Part shown: positions 52,353 to 58,418 of the stretch, one piece after another
How the letters are laid out: each line of letters opens with the position of its first letter
Position numbering within the stretch: the first letter of the stretch is position 1
Source: an uncultured Lachnospiraceae bacterium
GTDB taxonomy: Bacteria > Bacillota > Clostridia > Lachnospirales > Lachnospiraceae
NCBI GenBank assembly: GCA_910579285.1
Contig: CAJTTT010000006.1
Location: forward strand, 74,912-133,329
Length of the DNA stretch: 58,418 nt
Direction of reading: 5' to 3'
Program-made: the position numbers and the translations under genes
The notes under the pieces: model-generated
What the model was told of the DNA's origin: nothing
Database searches by the model: none
The model's input: the letters and a program-made list of their open reading frames with translations, nothing else

Positions 52353-53558
52353 ATGATTCAAATAGCGGTTTTGGGATACGGCACCGTGGGCAGCGGCGTT
52401 GTGGAAGTGATTGAGACGAATAAGACGGATATCAACAAAAAGGCGGCGGAGGATCTGGCGGTAAAATATATTCTTGATTTACGGGATTTTCCGGGAGACC
52501 CTTACGAGAGTAAAGTGGTACATGATTACAACGTGATTCTGAACGACCCGGAGGTAAAGATCATCTGTGAGACTATGGGCGGCACAAAACCTGCCTACGA
52601 TTTTACAAAACAGGCGCTGCTTTTAGGAAAGAGTGTGTGTACCTCCAACAAGGAGCTTGTCGCGGCGCATGGTCCCGAACTCATAAAAATCGCCAAGGAG
52701 AATCACTGTAACTATCTCTTTGAGGCAAGTGTGGGCGGGGGCATCCCGATTATCCGGCCGATCAATTATTCTCTGACAGCGGAACATATCGACAGCATCA
52801 CGGGCATTCTGAACGGAACGACCAACTATATTCTGACCAAGATGGACAGAGAGGGAGCCGATTTCGAGGATGTGTTGAAGGAGGCGCAGGAAAAGGGATA
52901 TGCGGAGAGAAATCCTGAGGCCGATGTGGAAGGATATGATGCCTGCCGCAAGATCGCCATTCTCTCTTCTCTGATGTCTGGAAAAAATGTGGGTTATGAG
53001 GATATCTATACCGAAGGAATTACGAAAATTACTTCGGCTGATTTCAAGTATGCGAAGCAGATGAACAAGTCCATTAAACTTCTGGCGTTAAGCCGGGATA
53101 CGCAGGATGGATTTTTTGCTATGGTTGCCCCGTTCCTGATTTCCAGGGAACATCCGCTTTACAGTGTAAACGATGTGTTCAATGCGGTTTATGTCCACGG
53201 AAATATGCTGGGAGACTCCATGTATTATGGCCGCGGGGCCGGTAAGCTGCCAACGGCGAGCGCGGTGGTTTCCGATGTGGTGGACTGCGCGAGACATCAG
53301 GGCAAGACCATCATGTGTTTCTGGGATGAGGAAAAAGTAAAGGTGGCTGATGTAACAAGCGCGAGAAGAAAATTTTTTGTCCGTATATCGGCGGATCAGC
53401 GGGAAGCGGCGATGGCAGCTTTTGGCGCGATGGCAGAGGTGAACGTAGGCCTGATGAAGGAGTTCGGGTTTATGACGCAGGAGATGACCGAGAAGGAATT
53501 TGACGAAAAGATAGAGAAAATCGGCGGATGCATCAACAGAATCCGAATCATGGCATAG
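52353..53558 (+). CDS. hom: Homoserine dehydrogenase
   Basis: A 401-aa NAD(P)-dependent enzyme that reduces aspartate semialdehyde to homoserine. It has the Rossmann start AVLGYGTVGSGVVE, then VCTSNKELVAAHG, EASVGGGIPIIRP (catalytic), GILNGTTNYILTKM, and NPEADVEGYDACRKIAILSS. A C-terminal ACT-like region (KKFFVRI-like RRKFFVRISA) suggests threonine feedback. The aspartate kinase starts 14 nt after its stop. GGAGGATAACA precedes the ATG. Confidence 0.96.
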   Translation: MIQIAVLGYGTVGSGVVEVIETNKTDINKKAAEDLAVKYILDLRDFPGDPYESKVVHDYNVILNDPEVKIICETMGGTKPAYDFTKQALLLGKSVCTSNKELVAAHGPELIKIAKENHCNYLFEASVGGGIPIIRPINYSLTAEHIDSITGILNGTTNYILTKMDREGADFEDVLKEAQEKGYAERNPEADVEGYDACRKIAILSSLMSGKNVGYEDIYTEGITKITSADFKYAKQMNKSIKLLALSRDTQDGFFAMVAPFLISREHPLYSVNDVFNAVYVHGNMLGDSMYYGRGAGKLPTASAVVSDVVDCARHQGKTIMCFWDEEKVKVADVTSARRKFFVRISADQREAAMAAFGAMAEVNVGLMKEFGFMTQEMTEKEFDEKIEKIGGCINRIRIMA

Positions 53559-53572
53559 CGGGGGGAAAGGAC

Positions 53573-54892
53573 ATGAATAAGGTAGTTAAATTTGGCGGAA
53601 GCTCGCTGGCGAGTGCGGAGCAGTTTAAAAAGGTAGGCGCGATCATCCGTGCGGACAAGGAGCGCAAATTTGTGGTGCCTTCCGCTCCAGGGAAGAGATC
53701 CTCGGATGACACAAAGGTGACGGATATGCTTTATGCCTGCTATGAGCTGGCAGAGCAGGGAAAAGATTTTGCCGGGCAGATGCAGGCGATTAAGGACAGA
53801 TACCAGGAAATTATAGATGGACTCGGACTGAAAATGTCCCTGGATAAGGAGTTTAAAGGCATCGAGAAGAACTTTAAGGAAAAGGCCGGCTCCGACTATG
53901 CAGCTTCCCGCGGCGAATATTTAAACGGCATTATCATGGCCCAGTACCTTGGCTACGAGTTTGTGGACGCGGCATCGGTGATCCGCTTTAAGGCGGACGG
54001 CGAGCACGATGCGGAGCTGACAAACCAGTTGTTAAAGGAGCGGCTTGCAGGTGTGGAGGCGGCTGTGATTCCCGGTTTTTACGGGGCCTATGAAGATGGG
54101 AGGGTGAAGACTTTTTCCAGAGGCGGGTCTGATATTACAGGTTCCATTGTTGCCAGGGCGATCAAAGCCAATGTGTATGAGAACTGGACGGACGTTTCCG
54201 GCGTATTGGTGGCCGATCCCCGGATTATCTATAAGCCTGAAGGTGTGGAGACCATTACATACAGGGAGCTTCGTGAGCTGGCTTACATGGGATTTTCGGT
54301 TCTGCATGAGGACGCCATTTTCCCGGTCAGGAGCGAGGGGATTCCGATCAACATCCGTAACACCAACGCGCCGGAGGACAACGGTACATGGATTGTGGAG
54401 AGCACCTGTCAGAAGTCAAAATATGTGATTACAGGTATCGCCGGAAAGAAAGGCTTCTGTGCGGTCAATATAGAGAAGGAAATGATGAACTCGGAGATTG
54501 GTTTCGGGCGCAAGGTGCTGCAAGCCTTTGAGGAGAACGAGATTTCCTTTGAGCATGTGCCTTCCGGCATCGACACCATGACAGTGTTCGTGCATCAGGA
54601 TGAGTTTATGCACAAGGAACAGAAAGTGGTTTCCGGCATCCACAGGCTGGCTGACCCGGATTCCATCGACATAGAGGCGGATCTGGCGCTGATTGCGGTG
54701 GTGGGACGCGGTATGAAATCTACCCGTGGTACAGCGGGAAGAATTTTCTCCGCGCTGGCGCATGCCAACGTCAATGTCAAGATGATCGACCAGGGTTCCA
54801 GCGAGCTGAATATCATTATCGGTGTGGCGAATGCCGATTTTGAGACCGCAATTAAGGCGATTTATGACATTTTTGTGATTTCCCAGATTTAA
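53573..54892 (+). CDS. lysC: Aspartate kinase
   Basis: About 439 aa. The first step of lysine/threonine/methionine synthesis. VVKFGGSSLASAEQF is the ATP motif, FSRGGSDITGSIVARAI the catalytic loop, and SAPGKRSSDDTKVTDMLY the nucleotide contact. Two C-terminal ACT domains (about 300-439; NMKMIDQGSSE-like VKMIDQGSSELNIIIGV) indicate amino-acid feedback. It is next to hom, so threonine-directed flux is likely. GGGGGGAAAGGAC precedes the ATG at 53573. A terminator follows. Confidence 0.93.
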   Translation: MNKVVKFGGSSLASAEQFKKVGAIIRADKERKFVVPSAPGKRSSDDTKVTDMLYACYELAEQGKDFAGQMQAIKDRYQEIIDGLGLKMSLDKEFKGIEKNFKEKAGSDYAASRGEYLNGIIMAQYLGYEFVDAASVIRFKADGEHDAELTNQLLKERLAGVEAAVIPGFYGAYEDGRVKTFSRGGSDITGSIVARAIKANVYENWTDVSGVLVADPRIIYKPEGVETITYRELRELAYMGFSVLHEDAIFPVRSEGIPINIRNTNAPEDNGTWIVESTCQKSKYVITGIAGKKGFCAVNIEKEMMNSEIGFGRKVLQAFEENEISFEHVPSGIDTMTVFVHQDEFMHKEQKVVSGIHRLADPDSIDIEADLALIAVVGRGMKSTRGTAGRIFSALAHANVNVKMIDQGSSELNIIIGVANADFETAIKAIYDIFVISQI

Positions 54893-54921
54893 AAGATGAT
54901 AATATGGTGTGAGAGCATTTC

Positions 54922-54960
54922 AAAAAGGACAAAAAAATTGTTTATTTTTTGTCCTTTTTG
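54922..54960 (+). terminator. Terminator after the aspartate kinase gene
   Basis: A 15-bp stem AAAAAGGACAAAAAA with TTTTTTGTCCTTTTT, whose 3' arm ends in a run of T. Confidence 0.85.
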
Positions 54961-55030
54961 TGCTAATATAACATATATATTGTACAAATAGCATAAATAA
55001 CTACAATTTTAAATGAATTTGGAGGGCAAA

Positions 55031-56983
55031 ATGGCAAATAAACCGTTAGAGGCGCTGGTATATACCAACGACAACTGCGTGGGATGCAACAAATGTATTT
55101 CCGCCTGTCCTGTGCTGACGGCAAACCGTGCGGTAGAGGAAAAGGGAAAGAACAAGATTATTGTGGACGGCAGCCAGTGTATCAACTGCGGCGCCTGCTT
55201 CGATGCCTGTGCACACGATGCGAGAAGCTATAACGATGACACCGAGCGTTTCTTTGAGGACTTAAAAAAGGGAGAAAAGATATCACTTCTGCTGGCGCCG
55301 GCTTTTCTGGCAAACTATCCGAAGGAATATGCCTCGGTTTTAGGAGGCCTTAAAAAGCTTGGCGTAAACCGTATCATCAGTATCAGCTTTGGAGCGGATA
55401 TCACCACATGGGGATATATCAAATACATAACGGAACATAATTTTACGGGAGGCATTTCCCAGCCCTGTCCTGCGGTGGTGGGGTACATAGAAAAGTATCT
55501 TCCCGAGCTGATTCCCAGCTTGATGCCGGTGCATTCTCCGATGATGTGCGGTGCGATCTATGTGAAGAAATATATGAAGGTGCCGGACAAGCTTGCCTTT
55601 ATCAGTCCGTGTATTGCGAAAAAGAATGAGATTGACGATCCGAACTGCGGCGGCTATGTTTCATACAATGTGACCTTTGATCATCTGATGAAGTATGTGC
55701 GTGAACACAGCATTTCCGGCCCTGCGGTGACGGATGAGATTGAGTACGGTCTGGGTTCCATATATCCCATGCCCGGCGGCTTGAAGGAAAACGTGCAGTG
55801 GTTCTGCGGTGAGGATATTTTTATCAGACAGATTGAGGGCGAGGAGCATGCTTATAAGTTCCTGTCTGACTATAAGAGAAGAGTTTTGGGAAATAAAGAG
55901 CTGCCGTTTATGGTGGATGCGTTAAACTGCGCAAAGGGCTGCATTTACGGTCCGGGCGTGGAGGAGGAAAAGACGAAGTCTGACGACACGCTCTATGAAT
56001 TGCAGAGAATTAAGGAGGCCAGCAAGAAAAACGACAAGAGGCACGCTTTCAGCAGGAATCTGACGCCGAAACAGAGACTGGCAAAGTTCAACAAGCAGTT
56101 TGCGGCACTGGATATCAATGATTTTATCAGACGTTATACGGATAAATCATCTATGGTGACGGCTAACAAACCCAGCGCTTCCGAGCTGGAGGAAATTTAT
56201 ATATCTATGGACAAGCGCACAGATGCGGAGCGCACCATAGATTGCTCTGCCTGCGGCTACGACAGCTGTAAGAAGATGGCCACGGCGATTCATAATGACT
56301 GTAACAACATTTATAACTGTATCCAGTTTGTAAAGAGCGAGGTGGAGAAGGAAGGTGAGATCGCCAGGACGATGGCCTCCGAGGTGGAGCAGAAGAATGC
56401 CGAGCTTCAGGAGAAGAACGAAAAGATTGCCGGGCTGATAGCCGAAGTGCAGGTGGATTTTGACAGTCTTGATATTTCCATCAGCGAAATGTCTGAGGGG
56501 AATAACAGCAATGCGGAGGAGAGTACAGGAATTTCCGCTTCCATGAGCGATGTGGTGAGCTTCTGCGATCAGTTGAATGAAGCCCTCGGAAAGATTCAGA
56601 GCCTGCTTGTCAGACTGGAAGAGAACAATGAGGAAATCACCAACGTGGCGGAGGAGACCAATCTCCTCGCACTGAATGCGAGCATTGAGGCGGCCAGGGC
56701 CGGAGAGTCCGGGAGAGGCTTTGCTATCATTGCCGAGAATATCAAGAAACTTGCTGACTCTTCTAAAGATACAGCGAGCGATTCCGATGCGAATAAGGAG
56801 CAGATACAGACGGCGATCTCAGAACTGTTGACGGATGCGAAGAAGTTAATCAGCGTCATTGACGGCGTGAATCTGCGGGTGACGAATCTGGCGGCCTCCA
56901 CGGAGGAGATTGCGGCTTCGGCCGATATGGTAAGCACGATTTCTGGTGACCTGAAGGCGAAGCTTGCAGAGTTGAACGGCTAA
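55031..56983 (+). CDS. [FeFe]-hydrogenase-like domain fused to a chemoreceptor signalling domain
   Basis: About 650 aa. Ferredoxin-type clusters: CVGCNKCISACP and CINCGACFDAC (residues about 16-60). Hydrogenase large-subunit-like domain (about 80-350) with SQPCPAVVG, ISPCIAKKNE, and ALNCAKGCIYGPG; this is the sensory-type variant of the three H-cluster loops. An extra CSACGYDSCKKMA Fe-S motif (about 405), a coiled coil, and an MCP core with EETNLLALNASIEAARAGE (about 545-563) follow. There is no membrane helix, so it is a soluble receptor. It probably senses redox state or H2 and signals to CheA. GGAGGG precedes the ATG at 55031. Confidence 0.9.
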   Translation: MANKPLEALVYTNDNCVGCNKCISACPVLTANRAVEEKGKNKIIVDGSQCINCGACFDACAHDARSYNDDTERFFEDLKKGEKISLLLAPAFLANYPKEYASVLGGLKKLGVNRIISISFGADITTWGYIKYITEHNFTGGISQPCPAVVGYIEKYLPELIPSLMPVHSPMMCGAIYVKKYMKVPDKLAFISPCIAKKNEIDDPNCGGYVSYNVTFDHLMKYVREHSISGPAVTDEIEYGLGSIYPMPGGLKENVQWFCGEDIFIRQIEGEEHAYKFLSDYKRRVLGNKELPFMVDALNCAKGCIYGPGVEEEKTKSDDTLYELQRIKEASKKNDKRHAFSRNLTPKQRLAKFNKQFAALDINDFIRRYTDKSSMVTANKPSASELEEIYISMDKRTDAERTIDCSACGYDSCKKMATAIHNDCNNIYNCIQFVKSEVEKEGEIARTMASEVEQKNAELQEKNEKIAGLIAEVQVDFDSLDISISEMSEGNNSNAEESTGISASMSDVVSFCDQLNEALGKIQSLLVRLEENNEEITNVAEETNLLALNASIEAARAGESGRGFAIIAENIKKLADSSKDTASDSDANKEQIQTAISELLTDAKKLISVIDGVNLRVTNLAASTEEIAASADMVSTISGDLKAKLAELNG

Positions 56984-57046
56984 ACCGTGCAGTGGAAGTG
57001 AATTGTGGAAAATGAAAGAAAAGTGGAATAGAAGATTGTAATAAAG

Positions 57047-57095
57047 GAAAAGGAATCGGGCTATTAACAGCGCCGATTCCTTTTTTCGTCTTTTT
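57047..57095. terminator. Terminator between the chemoreceptor and LUD genes
   Basis: AAGGAATCGG (about 57049-57059) pairs with CCGATTCCTTTTTT (57073-57086), followed on the plus strand by CGTCTTTTTT. The minus strand also has a T-rich flank, so it may serve both converging genes. Confidence 0.8.
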
Positions 57096-57730
57096 TAGTA
57101 GCCCAGCTCCTCGCCAACAAGATAGACCTTGATCCTGCCGGGATGCATACTCCGTCTCGTCACAACAATCTGGCAGCAGAAGCACTCGGGGGAAAGGCAG
57201 TCGTGGCAGACGCCTGTCGCAGCGCAGGGAAGATTCCGCTTCAGACGGACCGCGTTGGCGGGAGAGGCCGTATTTCTGATTCTGGCAATGCCGCTTTGCG
57301 TATCGGGAACAACTTTATTCATGCCCGCCACAACGATAACGTTGGAGGGGCCCTGGATCAGGCAGGCAACACGGTTGCCGTTGCCGTCAATATTGATGAG
57401 CTCACCGTCCAGAGTGATGGCATTGGTACTCATAAGATAATAGTCGGCAAGAACGGTTCTACCGTAGATCTGCCGGGATTCCTCCGGCGTTTTTGCAGCG
57501 CTGCGGTCCAACAGTTCATAGGAACCGCTGTGAATAGCGTCCATCAGACCGCATTCTTTCAAGGTTTCGCTGCCGCCCCAGCCGATGATTGCGCCTGAGG
57601 GCATTTCGGCGAGAATGGCCTCGATGCAGGCTGACGATGTTTCAAAGTAATGACCTTCCATATTTCTTTTTTCCAGATTTTTTATAATGCTTTCTGCCTG
57701 TCTGGATAATGCAGTTTTTTTGGGTGACAT
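57095..57730 (-). CDS. LUD-domain protein (lactate-utilisation-like)
   Basis: About 211 aa of the LUD (DUF162) family related to LutC/LldG. GAIIGWGGSETLKECG, LMSTNAITLDGELINIDGNG, and VIVVAGMNKVV are the family blocks. The C-terminal cysteines GVCHDCLSPECFCCQIVV may bind metal. Other LUD proteins work in lactate oxidation, but no lutA or lutB is nearby. ATG 57730 follows GGAGG by eight bases; upstream ATGs are less likely. Confidence 0.9.
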   Translation of the reverse strand: MSPKKTALSRQAESIIKNLEKRNMEGHYFETSSACIEAILAEMPSGAIIGWGGSETLKECGLMDAIHSGSYELLDRSAAKTPEESRQIYGRTVLADYYLMSTNAITLDGELINIDGNGNRVACLIQGPSNVIVVAGMNKVVPDTQSGIARIRNTASPANAVRLKRNLPCAATGVCHDCLSPECFCCQIVVTRRSMHPGRIKVYLVGEELGY

Positions 57731-57953
57731 ATGTATTTCCTCCATACCTGACATGTTTTGTAAAGCTTTCACTTATTGTATCACTGTACCTTGGAGCGGT
57801 GCAAGCATGGAATTAGTATCATGTATGGGCTGAAAAGGCCCAATTTTACGCATTAAATTAACTGTCAATTCAAAGAAACATATAATATAATGAGAAAATA
57901 ATAGACGATATAAAGGAAAGTGAAAAATATTCAAAAAAATTTCAAAAAATGTG

Positions 57954-57981
57954 TTGACAAATAGAGCTGAGGTGGTATAAT
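57954..57981 (+). promoter_or_regulatory. Strong consensus promoter of the ncRNA
   Basis: TTGACA (57954-57959) and TATAAT (57976-57981) are exact, separated by 16 nt. The upstream flank is A-rich, like an UP element. Confidence 0.85.
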
Positions 57982-57987
57982 AAACTC

Positions 57988-58321
57988 ATAAAGAAACACT
58001 TCATATAGATAAACTAAAAGAAAGAGAGGTACGGTCCACCAAAAACTTTAAGTAACACATCAGAGTATTACAAGTGAATAGGAGACCACTGAAAAAGACG
58101 AGCGAAATCGAGTACATGACAGAGGATGGCGAATCAGAAAACAGATCCCGGGAAAGCTCCCATAAGAAGTAAGAAGAGAAGAGTGCGGAAGATGGAAAAG
58201 AGAAGAAATCCGAGGGGAGAGAGGGAACAGGACGCCACAGTATCAGGGATACGAGAGAAGAGATGGAAAGAGGACGTGAGGGAAAAGACGGAGGTAAAGG
58301 CCATTGGACAGTGAGTTTTAG
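57988..58321 (+). ncRNA. Probable structured non-coding RNA
   Basis: A purine-rich transcript of about 330-370 nt begins after a perfect promoter and ends at a terminator-like stem. Its ends can pair: CTAAAA (58014-58019) with TTTTAG (58316-58321), and inside that GTCCA (58034-58038) with TGGAC (58305-58309). A short inner hairpin GGGAAAGCTCCC is near 58148. I do not recognise it as tmRNA, RNase P or 6S. An orphan class such as the raiA RNA is possible. The basic frame at 58126-58314 has no usable ribosome site. Confidence 0.55.
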
Positions 58322-58323
58322 AG

Positions 58324-58362
58324 ACGGGTATTTATTCCATAGAGAATGAATACCCGTTTCGC
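58324..58362 (+). terminator. Terminator-like stem after the ncRNA
   Basis: A 14-bp stem ACGGGTATTTATTC (58324-58337) with GAATGAATACCCGT (58344-58357) and a 6-nt loop, followed by TTTCGCATGG. The T tract is short. The last 55 nt of the window show no gene. Confidence 0.65.
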
Positions 58363-58418
58363 ATGGTTCTCCTTTTGCTTTCTTATAGGAATCTTAATAA
58401 AATCGGGGTGGCTTTTCC

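Noticed and set aside
58126..58314. A 62-codon, lysine/arginine-rich open frame
   Set aside because: AGAGG abuts its ATG without spacing, composition follows the purine-rich RNA, and the segment looks like a structured transcript.
1..58418. CRISPR arrays, tRNA or rRNA genes, and insertion sequences
   Set aside because: No regularly spaced direct repeats, cloverleaf-like segments, rRNA signatures or transposase frames were seen.

Overview
The window looks like a chromosomal segment of a gut-type clostridium, most likely Lachnospiraceae. Supporting signs are roughly half GC, Firmicutes sigma-A promoters and strong GGAGG ribosome sites, an FMN riboswitch ahead of ribU, a Bce-type peptide-antibiotic module, comEA/comEC, an [FeFe]-hydrogenase-like chemoreceptor and SfsA fused to MutY. 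The genus is not certain. No rRNA, tRNA, CRISPR array or insertion sequence was seen.

Layout. (1) 1-7.2 kb: argG on the minus strand with a promoter and candidate ArgR boxes, then small housekeeping and accessory genes (HD hydrolase, decayed and intact GNAT acetyltransferases, nitroreductase, CPBP protease, dCMP deaminase, YbaK-type deacylase). (2) 7.2-13.05 kb: FMN riboswitch and ribU, then a complete BceRS-BceAB-like unit with a likely operator. (3) 13.1-23.1 kb: a defence island with Fic coupled to a type I restriction-modification operon (hsdM, hsdS, hsdR), an AraC regulator, and an AT-rich three-gene cassette ending in a SecB-like chaperone. The cassette looks like a toxin-antitoxin-chaperone system and is the best candidate here for a little-described system. 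(4) 23.3-32.6 kb: coiled-coil protein, MATE transporter, ArsC/Spx-like protein, nucleotidyltransferase, argJ-argB-argD, an orphan solute-binding protein and a YdcZ-type transporter. (5) 32.6-43 kb: comEA, a two-component system with a GerMN lipoprotein, comEC, a zinc-ribbon/TPM pair and holA. (6) 43.1-50.7 kb: thrH, small unknown genes, a promoter with two LexA-type boxes, DUF1653, a 5'-nucleotidase, the SfsA-MutY fusion, a glycosyltransferase and a PAP2 enzyme. (7) 50.9-58.4 kb: glyA, hom, aspartate kinase, the hydrogenase-like chemoreceptor, a LUD protein and a probable structured ncRNA near the right edge.

Between the genes lie at least three families of repeated, strongly structured elements. 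One is a pair of pseudoknot leaders that end 4 nt before a ribosome site (1.76 and 4.34 kb). The second is three copies of a nested-stem motif with a shared internal loop and different stems (26.7, 39.2, 52.2 kb). The third is two cassettes of twin 24-nt hairpins separated by exactly 63 nt (44.96 and 49.9 kb). A 10-mer, TTATGTWAAC on either strand, is also far more frequent than chance.

Functionally the segment combines amino-acid synthesis (arginine; aspartate family; serine/glycine), riboflavin uptake, DNA uptake and repair, envelope-stress and peptide-antibiotic sensing, and defence.
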